The position numbers and the translations under genes were made by a program. Below, piece by piece: positions 23,019 to 35,200 of a stretch of DNA of 64,000 nucleotides. The stretch covers positions 25,978,001 through 26,042,000 of the forward strand of contig OZ316893.1 in NCBI GenBank assembly GCA_973895155.1. Direction: 5' to 3'. Source of the stretch: Marsupella aquatica (taxonomy: Eukaryota > Marchantiophyta). The first letter of the stretch is position 1. Each line of letters opens with the position of its first letter. The notes under the pieces were generated by a model. That model was not told the origin of the DNA, did not search any database, and saw only the letters and a list, made by a program, of their open reading frames with translations.

Positions 23019-26000
23019 TCATTGGTCCAAGGATTCGACGAAAGTCAAGATACGATCGGATACAAGGTCAGGCCGATCATCATGAGGGCAGTGCCCAACA
23101 TCAGATAGTACTTCTACAGACACAGTCCCCCTCTCCTTGCCCAACTGCCGGAAATAGTTTGCCACCTTCACAATTAAAAAAGCTCATCAGTCATGGAAAT
23201 ACTAGCAAATGTACCCATCCAAACCTCTACAGACATCCAGAGACTATTTAAACAAGAGTTAGGAACAGTTTCAGGGGCTTGTTCTGTGCTGTGACGCATT
23301 GGTCCTATTTCACCTACCCTTCTTCGTGGGGGAGAGTAAGTAGATCAGAGAAATCTAAGGAGAGATGTCACTAGTGAAAGGACAACTCACCTTTCCGTTT
23401 GCAGGTGTCCATCGATCCTTGTCACCCCACAATAGCAGCACAGGAGCATTGATTTGTGGCATCAGAGTTTCAGGTCGAGGACCTACACGGGACACTCGCT
23501 CCTTAGCTATGCACTAAAAGCGAATTGCAATCAAACGAAAAGAATATACATTCTAGGACAGAATGAACAACATTTGCAGCCCCAGTCTGTTATGCTTTGT
23601 CAGAGACCATCCAACTACTTTTTTGCTTCATATGAGATGAATGTAAGTTAACAAGGACATAGCTTCATTGCTGCCATGATGTGTTACCACATAAACGAGG
23701 AAAGCTGAAGATAGAACTAATGAGTTGGGATAACCACAACCAACCTGGTTCGTTGGTGAAGACTTTCACGAAAACCTCCAAAGCCCCCGGATCTTCAGAT
23801 GGATGGTGAAGGATGTCAACCTGCAGTACATCTTCGTATGTTAGTGCTGGCACCCTCGTACCATGCATGTATAAGTCCTACATGGACGAGGAGCAGAGCA
23901 GACCCTATTAACTTCACGACAACTCAAATCTTCTACATGATACCTACAGTACACATACGTTAAGGTACAACTCATGACGCAATGTGCGGTTATACTCCAA
24001 AGTTTTCCAGTTTGATCATTACTCAGACATCACAAAACCCCTACAAATGCATACTCACAAGTTCATCTGTCACAGCCTCTTTGTTATGATATGCTTGTTC
24101 TGACAAAATCGTTTTCACATTTTTTTTGCTTCTAAATCTGCACATCAGACTGTCAAAATTAGAACGCATACAAGAAGCACACAAAATGCCAACACTAAAA
24201 AGCGACAAAACAGAAGCACAGGGAAGCATTCAAAATGTTAAGTGACTCGCAATTCTCTAGTCAGTAGATGAGTAGAATTTCGAAAAAATTTCCAGTGAAG
24301 ATCATTGAGAAAACAGGCCAGCAAGAGATTGCCGTGAACGATAAACAAGGAGACTCTAAAAGGATTTGCAAACAACTAAAGTTGCCTTTGTCACTTGCTT
24401 ACCAAAGAAATTGTGGAGATGTGAGTTACCTGTTGAAGAGATAATTGGCAATTTTCGGTTTTTGAAGAAGATATTCAACCGCGACAAAGATAGGAGAAAT
24501 TGCACGAAGAAGAGCATCATCTTTTTCCAGTCCCTTTCTATTCATTGCTCCAGCACAATTCAACAGCACAACTCCACTGCAGCCACAACTTCCTTTAGCG
24601 ATTTGTCCTTCCAGCAAGAGGACCCTACGTACTAATTGGTCTCTAAAGTCGAATCGACACTCTAGCTCATCCGGTACTTCACCATCACCGAACAGAATGA
24701 GCCTTCTCCTAAATCAATGAACATGTTATACTCCAAAATGACATACCTCACAGCTTCAACATCCAACATTGCTGCAATCAATGAACATGTTATACTCCAA
24801 AATGACATACCTCACAGCTTCAACATCCAACATTACTGCAGCTGAAAGAACAGCAAGAGAGCCAATAGAATTCCCAACAAGGATAGCACCGCCCTCAGCA
24901 AACTCTTGCGTGAAATCTGTCAGGTGCAGTACAAGTACAGATCAATAACAAGTCGTTGCTCAGGATAGCTGATGCCTACGGATGAACTGACGTAGAATTG
25001 CAAGCTTGCTCTGTCAGTCCGTTGAGACCTTCGAGCAAAGCAACTTATTATATTATTCTGTCCAGGAGCCCCAGACATGCACCAGAAGACCTATGTGAAT
25101 AGTAATCATGCGTTGGGCACTGTGCTCACCACGGACGAGTTCTCCCCACAAATCAGGTCCATAATCTGCATCAGTTGGCTTGTCTGAAGCTCCAAAACCC
25201 AGAAGATCTACGGCATAAACCCTATGGTGCTCAGCAAGATATGATATCAAGCTGGCGTAGTGCCCAGCATTTCCACCTGCAAGAACAAAAAGCTCCACCC
25301 TTTCAGTTACGCATTTTGAGAAACGTAAATAATTAGCCCTGGCCAACGCCGAAAGCTAGAGCTGTTGCAGAAAAGGTTAAGGTCCCCCAAATGACTCTTA
25401 CAACCTGGAAGACAATAATGGTCTCTATGTGGTAAACCTTGACGACAATAATGGGTATCATATAGAGAGAATTTAGATCACAATCGGCACCCAAGACTGT
25501 CCTCAGGGATCTGCTTTCGTCACTAGACAATCACTTTCATCTAGTAAAAGCGATGGTACAACATTACTTTGTAAGGACCCAAAAACAACTGCACACGAGA
25601 CGTACCAAACCCATGCACCAGAACAATTGGCTTCCCACAACCTGCAACTGCATAATTTATTTTGTTACCTCTGCAGGCCAAAACGAAGCACTCCGGCGTC
25701 AAAGAGGTGTCAGACACAACACAGACAAGCTCATTATCTAAACGATGATCAAGAGTTAACATAAGATATTTCAGCGGAGTAAGACGGTGAATGCAAAAGA
25801 GCGACATGCACGTGGAATCCAAGACATACGCACCTCCACGACCAAGAGTTGCTCTTATAGGGCAAGGCCAGCAGACTTTTGTCTAGCGATTGAATACCTT
25901 TGGTTACACTTCTCAAAGGCACCCCACTTTCCACCTCTACTTGCATAAACACTGAGCCTCCCCTCAATCCACCTTCCTTAAGGGGACTTACCCAAACATT

Positions 26001-27283
26001 CAGGAGTCCATCCACATTGCTCAAGTTTGAGTTAAGCCTGCATCGAAAGTAACAATGACTGACTTTCAGAGCCGGATCAGCTGATGCACCTAATCCACTT
26101 GAAGTAACACGACACAAAAAGCTTGCACACCTGTTCATTAAACCAAGAACAAATTGTAATAGCTACTGAGTGCTTAGACTCAACTAAAAGAACCCATATT
26201 TGTTTTTCTGTCTCTACATTTTAGGTTGCGAGTGCAATTCACACCTTTTGACATCGTCTTCGCTTGTCACGCCATGGACACTGCAGAAGAACAAGAAGAA
26301 AAGTCACACCCCCAAAATTAGAATTTTTAGCTAATGCAATGGATCATCCATCAGTAGTAGACGTGATGGAATTCTATGTGTCCTATCAAATCTGTCCTGG
26401 ACAGAAATGTTAGAAATAGAGCCCGCTGTAAACTCGAAATGCTCCTGGAAGACATAATCCATGCATGTGAACTTTCGAGATGCAGGTTGATTCTTACGTG
26501 ACGGTAAATATGCGACTCTCGGATGTCGTAGCAAAATTGGATGGTGGAATCAACATCTCTTCCAAAGAAGAGAAGCCATTTGCAGCCTTTGATTCATCTG
26601 CGGTACTTGCATCCCTTCCGGCCGCTGCAATAGACTTGGGTGCTCAGCGAAATTCTCAAGCAACTATATGTGGACCAAATTCACAATCATTGCTCCAAGC
26701 CCAATCCCACAAGACATCATCATCACACAAGTTCTTGAAGCTTACCTCTCACGATATCAACCCGAGATCCTGAAGCTGGAAAGGGATTGCTTTTCGGGAC
26801 TAGTTTTTGCCTCCTAGTCAATCCTGGAATGCCATCATTTACACGTCCCACGCCCCTGCTATTGGACAACGTGCAGCTGAAAGACTTGGTGGAGCATGTC
26901 TTTGCCTTCTGAAAGAGAAAAAAACCCACGATCCAAGTGGTTAGTGTTCCCATCAGCGCCAACAGTGGAGGGAAGTAGGGCCCCACTGAATTAAAGGAGA
27001 ATTCATATTACTCGCCAGGATTGACTGATGGGACTCAAATTGCAATTGAAATGCGATTAGTCATTCCAGGGTGTAGATCCGACATCAGCGTATAAACGAT
27101 AGCAACAGTGATATCTCTTACCCAGACCAGACGAGAACTTCTGCTCCCAACCTTCGGCAACCTCTTTGGAATTGCTAGTCTCCCGCATTCTGAATACGAA
27201 TTCTTTGTCTGCAACAAGGATTCTGACAGTACTGGTGCGATGCTACTGACAGCCTGAGGCACAACTGTCGCCAAGGTGCCCAT
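23019..27283 (-). CDS. plastid-type alpha/beta hydrolase (pheophytinase/At5g19850-like group)
   Basis: Thirteen minus-strand exons: 27122-27283, 26746-26908, 26498-26624, 26245-26280, 25834-26130, 25606-25670, 25130-25276, 24811-24916, 24430-24576, 24059-24137, 23745-23820, 23391-23482 and 23019-23165. They sum to 1644 bases (547 aa) with all phases closing. The first ~250 residues are Ser/Arg-rich and poorly conserved, consistent with a plastid transit peptide. The hydrolase fold begins at KINYAVAG. VHGFGGNAGHY is the oxyanion loop, DLLGFGASDKP follows, GNSIGS holds the nucleophile Ser (about residue 349), WGDKDRW the acid (about 491) and GHCPHDD the His (about 524), so the triad is complete. 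GVVLLNCAGAMN is typical of the plant group related to At5g19850 and chlorophyll-dephytylating esterases. Substrate is not evident from sequence. Confidence 0.87.
24712..24839 (-). repeat. 64-bp tandem duplication of an exon-intron junction
   Basis: Units at 24712-24775 and 24776-24839 differ at very few bases. Each carries the last 25 bases of hydrolase exon 8, its GT donor and the start of intron 8. The extra copy has its own AG acceptor (GATTGCAG) and donor, so it looks like a 25-base cryptic exon at 24747-24771. Inclusion would shift the frame; skipping it keeps the frame, and I used the skipped form in the gene model. Confidence 0.88.
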
Positions 27284-29700
27284 TTGCAATTGCCTTCCTA
27301 TAAACCCGCTTTTTTAGCACCTGCAGCACGAATTTCATGAGAAATTGATAGAATTCACGGAACATGTTCAACAAAGAGTGACCTGTCTTACTAGGTTCTC
27401 CTTTCTCAAGCCACTACCACATAACCAGCCACTTAGGAGGGTCTACGTCTGCCTGTGAAAACAATCAGAAGGACAAGGAGATCCTATGCTCCTTCGTTAC
27501 AGATCTAGAAGTGACAAAGTGGCCGATCTAGTATCACGCTCTCAGATGTGAACTTCCACCACCTCCGGATCCTGAATTCAGCTAGTTCAATAAGAGTCGA
27601 TTTTTTTGAGTACCAGGATCCAGTTATTGACTACATCTCGTTCAACTAAACCGAATTGCAGCGATGAGCCACTATTGTCCGACAGCAGCAGCTGTGTCGG
27701 AGAGTGTTGCTTCATTGCCTCAAGTTCTCGTATTTATTGAAAATGTGCTAGGGGACCGCGGCAAAACGGCACGCTTGAGGGCTCCTACTCTAAAGCTCAG
27801 TAGAACTGATTCGCAGACAATCAGTTGCAATTTCTAAAAGTTTCTCAGTGTACCACCGTTTATACGCTCTTCCTAGGTTGAGAGATGTCTAAGGCATTTG
27901 TTACAGCAGAATTCTTAACCAATGTTCATCTAACTCTTATCTCATATCTAGACTCGCCACAATTCATCAAGCCTCTAAGGTTTTGTACTCGTATCGTCTT
28001 ACCCTGACAGAGCTCCCTTTATCGAGCTCCTAGTGGAAACGAACTCCACAACACTGCAAATTTCCGACAGTTTCAGCGAATACTCGCGCGAATTGAATTG
28101 CCTAACAAGTGACTAGTCTCTTTGTATTCAGTATTCTCCAGCCGGTACACTACCGTATGACGCTAGTCGTAGAGTCTGCACCAAGGGGACGACGCTGGAT
28201 CAGACACCGAGGCTGTGGCCGTCGTCGTCGTCACCTCTCTCTACGCCAAAGCTTCCCAACCGAAGACATGCTTCTGCTTCAGCGGACAGCCGGCATCGTC
28301 TGAACGAATGCAGCGAGCAGCGGCACAAACGGGCAGGCATTTGGAGGCAAGCGTCAAGCAGACGAAAGCTCACACTACTCCTCAGTCCTCACCTTGAACC
28401 TCAAAACATTTACTGCTCCGTAACAACTCACTGTGAAGACAACCGAGAAGGCGCGCAGCGGTGGCGGGCCTCCACCGTAAAAGCGCAGACGGACGGTGGT
28501 GTGTAGAATAATTTTGCGGTCTGAACTTTACGTTACATTACGGAAGCGACCAGAATCAACCAGAATCAACCAGAAGCAGTCAAATGGGCGGAAGGAAGGT
28601 GACGAAGGAAGATTCAGAATGAGAAGAGAGCGAATGAAGAGCCAAAGAATAATGAGCCACTCGAGAGTTAGCATGCCACGTCTCTTCCCTCTTCCTTACG
28701 CTATTGCTGCTCCAGTTACAGTCATCTGTCGGATTTTTCGGGGCTAGCTCAACTAGGGGCTCCAAAACCTAAATCGCCACTGCGCAAGCCAGCAATCTTT
28801 GGAACACGAATCTTTGGAACACTATCAGTCGTCGTGATTGCCCTGGTGAATTATGCCTCAAGAGTCTCACGGGCGACCTAACCTTTTGAGTCATGAGAGT
28901 TACGGAGAATTGCGTGAAATCTGTACGTGACTGACCGTATGCTGAAATAGACCTCGAGCCCTGAAGGAATTCGCTCCCCTCCTATTATGAGCTCGTAACT
29001 TACTAAACACGAACTTGAATTGATGAATTATGCAACACGAACTCCATTCAATGTAACGACATTGCCAAGAGAGATTCAATCGTCGAAATCACTCCAAAAA
29101 ATTCATCCTAGAAATTGACCTGATTACCTTATGCTGACTTGAAGCCCTGAGCGACTTCACTCTCGTCTTCAGCAAATGAATCACTTCGAGAGAAACTGAC
29201 CTAAACGAATTCTGCAATACAAACCACGCATGGAATCAAAGTGACACAGAACAGACCGACATTTGGGAGAGCGAAATGAACGAATGACAGAACGAGCATA
29301 TCACACTTGGACCTAGATCCGCAGTCCCCTCCATGTACGCAGCTTCGTAAAGATCAATGCACTCACATCAACCGATCCCCTACTCAGAATTCTCGATTCA
29401 ATCGAGGGAAGAATTCAACCATGTCTAACTAGTGTAGCCCGTGCAGGCAAGATACATGTCTGTGGAAGATCGCGCCATGATACCGAGCTCGGAGAAAAGG
29501 CAGCACTACGATCAGAGTCAATTTCAATTGCAATGTATGGAGAAATTGAAGGCCTCAAAACTTTAGTAGAGTACGAGAAGACATCAAATCAAGCATGAAC
29601 TCTGTTTGGCTTACACATCATCCATCGCCATCCCTCAACAGTAATTGTCTTGCCTTTGTGCTCGATCTGCTGAGCTTGTGCAGCTACCAATCTAATTGCA
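27284..29700. other. intergenic, 5' flank of the hydrolase gene
   Basis: Promoter side of the minus-strand hydrolase. Small open frames at 28100-28750 have no recognisable protein features. Two short 'AACCAGAATC' repeats occur at 28550-28570. Nothing else to report. Confidence 0.4.
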
Positions 29701-29734
29701 GTGGATGATTGATTGATACTCTATTCAGCATTTT

Positions 29735-30240
29735 CTTTTGATTGCTCATTTTTCATTCTACTGTTTTGATTGCTCATTTCATTTTCCATTCTACTTTTTT
29801 TCATTGCTCATGTTTTTGCTGTGTATTTCCTGTCCGTAATCACACATTTCAAAATGTGATAATAGAACTTGTGGATAATCACACATAAAATGTGATAATA
29901 ATATTCCCTGTCCGTAGTCACACATCAAAATGTGATTATATAACTTGTGGACAACCACACATCAAAATGTGATAATAGACAGAGTGCAGGCACCACCGAT
30001 TTAAAGAAAATAATGAGGTGTATCATAGTATGGAGCTAAGAAGATCATGAGGTGTATCATGGTATGGAGCAGAAGATAATGAAGATAATGAGGTGTATCA
30101 TGGTATGGAGTGATGTGGTAGGCAGTATATGTCATATTGATGTCCAGTTACCTGAACCACTTTTTTGTTGCAGTTCCTTTGACTTTTATGATCCCACATT
30201 ATACTTTTTTGTTGCAGCTCCTTTGACTTTTATGGTCCCA
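29735..30240 (+). repeat. cluster of short tandem repeats
   Basis: Three arrays lie side by side. 29738-29825: about three units of 'TTGATTGCTCATTTT...CATTCTACT'. 29829-29978: two 76-bp units, each holding two 'CACACATCAAAATGTGAT' palindromes that could fold as small hairpins. 30005-30112: three ~45-bp units of 'AATGAGGTGTATCATGGTAT'. A fourth pair, 'CTTTTTTGTTGCAGCTCC', lies at 30160-30240. Confidence 0.8.
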
Positions 30241-30834
30241 GAGTTTATAATACATTACTATACCATAAGTTGGCGATGAACCCTACCTATCTTGTGTAGG
30301 AGCCACTACCAGTTGGGATTCCAAAACACAAGAATTGGGGCTCGGGAGAACATGAATTTAGCTTTGAAACAGGGGGTGTTTCATGGTAGGGACACCATTC
30401 TTTGATTACAAAACATTTAGCTGCAACTACCAAAACCAAGTGTAGACCACAAAGCCAATCCACTATCCCAGTTACATAACTACCAAAGCCATGTCACCAT
30501 CCCCTGGTACACAACTCTCTTTTCTTATTAGACAAGTTTTTAAGTCTTTATAATGCCTTTATATCCAACAGCTTTTAAGAACAGTATAGATGTTTGAATT
30601 TAAAATATTGTCATTGTTGTATTTGTATTTAGAAATATAGTTTCCCTGGTTAGCTTGGTGAACTTGTCATCCATCTACAAAACCTGACATTTTTGTAATT
30701 AGAAAAGAAATCGTGATAATATTGTCAATTAGAACATCTTTAATGACAAAGTACTTAAAAATTGAATTATACATGCAATTGACTCTGTTAGCGTTAGTTT
30801 TAGTCAACTCAAACTTTTATTTTCTTCTTATAGC

Positions 30835-31175
30835 TGTTAGTAAGGGTCAACTCTAGTCTTGGGTTAATTTCTTGTCACTTAGGCTAAACCATCATTAGAA
30901 TGTTAATGGTGATTAACCGTGACTCTTGCATCTAGGATATAGAGGGGTTAGGGAGAGCTCTTCATGGAGACTTAGGCCCATTGTTGAGTGAGTTAGTTAG
31001 GTGCTAAAAAGAGAGCTTGTACAGGGAGACTTTGTGTGACCATGGTGGCAAAAGCCTAATAAAGCTCTTGTGTATTCACATGTACATAGGCTCAGTGGAG
31101 GTGAACCGCATATCTCTTGGTGTCGATGTGTGCATGCTTGCCGTCGTGCTTGTGATTGTTTCGTGACGGTTTGAA
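30835..31175 (+). repeat. decayed Copia LTR related to the intact element
   Basis: Shares 'GGTTAGGGAGAGCTC' / 'GGAGACT', 'AAAGCTCTTGTGTATTC', 'GGAGGTGAACCGCATATCTC' and 'GTGTCGA' with the LTR at 12511, in order. The right end passes into sequence resembling the leader just inside the intact element ('TTCGTGACGG'), so it is a deletion derivative, not a clean solo LTR. Confidence 0.75.
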
Positions 31176-31178
31176 CAG

Positions 31179-31393
31179 GATCCCAAGCTGTCAAAGCTAG
31201 GGCAAGGAGGGTTCGGAAGTGTGTATCAGGGAGAGTTGCCTCCCTCGGAATTCCAGTAGCAGAGAAAAAAATCAACAGCAACTCCACTAATGGCAAAAAA
31301 GAGTTCATGACTGAAGTTTCCTTAATTGGTCAGCTCACACATAGGAATCTGATCCAAATTCTGGGTTGGTGTAAAGACAGGGCTAAAGGGAAA
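31179..31393 (+). pseudogene. lectin-receptor-like protein kinase fragment
   Basis: The sequence directly after the decayed LTR reads KLGQGGFGSVYQGELPP (glycine-rich ATP loop), then after a frame shift VAEKKINSNS, KKEFMTEVSLIGQL and THRNLIQILGWC. This is the N-lobe of a plant lectin-type receptor kinase, where VAVK and RHRNLV are usual. It ends after about 70 codons, with no C-lobe. The frame shift and truncation make it a pseudogene fragment. Its position suggests capture by, or insertion of, the neighbouring LTR element (inference). Confidence 0.8.
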
Positions 31394-32219
31394 ACCCCAG
31401 GAAGCCCAAAGGACCAGAAATCCAAAAGACCCGGGCAAAAGTCCCCCCACAACAACCACCCCTAAACAACCCTCCTAGGCAGTGACCTATAGCATATTTT
31501 GAAAGACATGGGGGAGGTTAACATGTACTATTACCTTAATGAAACATTTCCACCACATATAAATCTGTATTCCTCTTGGCAGTCCTATTTAGTATTCTTT
31601 CACGAGATGGTGATCTATAAGCATGCCTGAAGTTTTGAATTATGGAGTTTTGAAATATGGATTCGGATTCAATAATGACAAATGTGTTCGGTATAAGATA
31701 AAGGCTACAATCAGGGGAAAAGTTCTATCACGACATTGGATTGCTAGTTGAAACCCAACGTGATGAAAGATACTGTTTTTACGAGCATGAAAGACTCCCA
31801 AGTCTATTTTGTTTATCATCGTTAGATTACCAATTGGTCCATCTTTTATCCGCAACCAATAGTGTAGCCAAGGATGCAGCACATGGCCAAAATTCACAAT
31901 GATACCTGAATCTCGACGAACATGAGTGGAGATAAAGTCAATGTAGTTGCTGATTGCCAAAATTGTGGAAAGGCAACTTCCCAAAGATAATTAAAGTGAT
32001 TAGTCTCTGTAGCTTTGGAGTCAAATTACAGATTTCCCTCCGAGAATCAGATAGATATGATTACACCCAGAACCTCTGGTACAAAGCAGATGTATGGCAC
32101 GAACAAAAATTCCCCAGCCCTCGTCTCAGACCCTCAGACCAAATGGCGAATCCTTTTCAGATGTCTTTCAAGGAGATTTTGAAGGCAATATTTCATTGAT
32201 TGATCAATTGAATGTACAT
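31394..32219. other. 3' flank of APC1
   Basis: Downstream of the APC1 stop. One minus-strand open frame (31640-31984) matches nothing known. No RNA gene or repeat seen. Confidence 0.4.
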
Positions 32220-35200
32220 TCATGGAATCAGATCACGTGTCAAAAATGGAAGACATGGATTTATCCGGAGCAATCCAGGCGTAGGTGTCCCCGGTAAAAC
32301 CAGGGAGAGAAGTGGCAAGAGACAGTTCGAGTTTGAAGATGTGTAGTTACCGATATCTGGTAAAATCTGATGAAGTTGCTGCACTGCTGCTTGCACAACT
32401 CTAGAGGAGGGAATATCATACCAGCAAAGGTAGCAAGCCAGTAACATCTTGTTCATCAGGACCTCGTGTCCCCTGGAATCGACCTGCGATTCAGGTGGCC
32501 ATTGTGCTGCACCGAAATACTTGACCAAGGAAGTGGGAAATGCTGTGGGTGAACGTAAAGCATCTGCACCAAAAACTTTTGCAAAACTGAGCACGTCGTC
32601 TACACGTTTGGCCAGGGCTGCTAGGAAGTTGCGCTGGACAAGAGGTTCTCCCCTAGGTCCAGCTCGCTCATCCTCGCCTGATGCTTCACAGTATGTGAGT
32701 GCCGCCTTCAAGCTATACAGAGCAAGTGAGTCACTGCATATGCTGTTTACACTGCCTCCCCGACCTGCCCCATGATTAACTAAATTCTCCACAGTTGTGT
32801 ATAAAGTCAAGTAAGTTTGCAAAAGGGCAGGTCGATCCGTGCTGACACACTCGAACAATGCCATCAGGCAAAAATCCTCAAACTCAGTTGGCGCCTTGCT
32901 ATTTTGTGAAAAATTGCAAAGGAGTTGCGCAAAGGCTAGCATGCTGGGATCCCCAGAAAAAGTGCTCACAAGTTGATCCACTTTCGAGAGATGCAGGAAA
33001 TTTCCAGCTAAGCCCCTCGCTTCAAACCTTCCCCCTTCACAATCCTTTTGAAATGCTCGAGAGAGAAGAGATCGACATCCAATAGGATCATCGGCATATG
33101 AGCGGGCTCCCACCCTCCTCTTCACGTACAGCACACCACCATTGAAAGGATCACCTGCTTCTCCAGGTTGCCACCATGATTGGTCCGTCAAGGCAAGTTT
33201 AATGTCTTGAGGCCAGTAACGACGTCCGCTGACTCGCACTCGCATCAGAGAGCAGCGTTCAGGAAGAATGCAAGGGGTATCTTGGGTGACAACAACCTCT
33301 CCTTGAAAATCTGATTCTTTCACGGTCATCTCCAATGGGACCACAACCGGTAATCCTGTATCGACATCAATTGTCCGCACACAACGTGCCTCCGTTGCGA
33401 GCACATAGAGATGGCGAAATGCCTGTAAGTGGCACCGATGATCGTTGGGAGCTGTGGGGAAGCGAGGGTACAGCGCCACAAGCAATGCAGCCACAGCACC
33501 ATTATTTGTTCCAAATGTACGTAGACCACCTCCGAGGAAAAGAAAGCCAATAGACATGCTTACTGCCATATGGTTTCCATAATTAATCGCTCCATCTGAG
33601 TCAGTACGGCGCCTAAGATACCGCAGTAGTCTAAAAGTCTCAAGATGTCCAGTACCTGCCATGACTACACTCAAGGAAAGAATAGCAACGTTTAGGCAGG
33701 TCTCTAGCGTACCACGATCCACATATGAATTACGCATCAATGGGCTAACACTGCCGCCTCCAAGAGCTGAGGAGCGTTTCTCCTTCAAGAAGTACAGTGC
33801 ATACTTCCTTATCAACTGTTGAGCCTCTGGTTTCGCTGTACCGGAAAATCGGAGAGCAATAGAAAGGCAAGCTCCAGCCAGAACATTAACATGAGCTTGG
33901 GCGAGTGCCTCCATATCAGCATCAGCAGGGGGGGCCTCAGAATTTTCAGGCTGGGTGATTGAATTCACAGCTTCTCTCACTATGTCCGGTACCTGAGCTT
34001 GAATCCATTCCTCAGTGGCCTGAATGCTGTCCCACAATATTAGACTCTGTGCAACCAGGCGCAGGAGAATGAAATCTGGGCGAACATATTCCAAGGCGAA
34101 GTGGGTGCTTGGAACAGCAAGCCTTGCTGCCACCAACTTGTTATTCGTTTTGAGAAACATGAGGGCGAGGGCTAGAGTTGCTCCTGGAGCAGTTACATCC
34201 AAATTGACCATACAGCCCTCCATGACCTGACCACCAGGTTGTGCATGATCTTCGAAGTTCCTCGCAGCTGATGGCAAGAAGTTTCTCCAAACACGTCCTT
34301 CCCCCAATCTCCTCTGACGATCATCAGAGAATTCATTTCCTCCAGAAATATAGTGGCGTAGGCGATCCTCAATGTGAAGATCGGCAAGGCCCCAAGCATC
34401 ATTTCCACGACCGAGGGTGACCAAGCCTAAAGCCAAGCCCGCAGCCAAGGCGTAACCCTCCCTATCCAATGCATTGTCACCACCAGGTTTGCGCCCGATC
34501 TCAGCTAGAAGAATTTCTGTTGTTAGGCGATGGGCGGATCCTTGATATAAAAGTCCTACTGCCATCAATGCTGCAGATTGCATGAGAGTTGGCAACTCCA
34601 GCTCTGGAAATGAGGGCGGGTGCCGAGCTGGGATGTGAAGGTACAGAATCTTTGATATTGCAGGATCCATTGTTCCACGACGGGCTGCTGCCATTCCTAA
34701 GAGAACTCCCACGGTTGTAGCCTCGTGCTCCTGGGCAAGGTAGCGATACACATCCGTTGCTGCCAGTACTCCAAGATGCTTGTGCAATCCAAGTGACATC
34801 AAGAATCCCGCATGAGCATGACTGGGCTCATCTGGCTTATTGTAGACTATCCATGTGCGCGTTATCTTACCCTGCCCCGGTGCTAGCCTAAGCCCTGCAG
34901 CCACACCATTATGAAACTCTGGCCATGAGGTGAGATCTGTGATGTTACCCGTGTTAACATCCAAATTCACAGTTGCATCGTGCTGCGAGGGAAGTCTCCC
35001 TGCCAGTACTAGCTTGGGGATGGGTAGTGTTTCCGTCAATAGAGGATAGGATGTGGCCAGGGTGTATGCACCACGACCAAAAGACAGGGATGTTGTTCGC
35101 TGGGCAAGCTGCCACAACTGAGCCTGCTGCTGCGCGACAATGTCTGGGTCACTAATGTCTGGTGAATTAGCAGTACGCACAGCTACTGGCTTGGAGGATC

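Noticed and set aside
32220-32350. Splicing out the APC1 3' end at the donor-like site near 32350
   Set aside because: The reading-through tail (LLPLLSLVLPGT) resembles APC1 C-termini and ends in a stop; no better terminal exon was found downstream.
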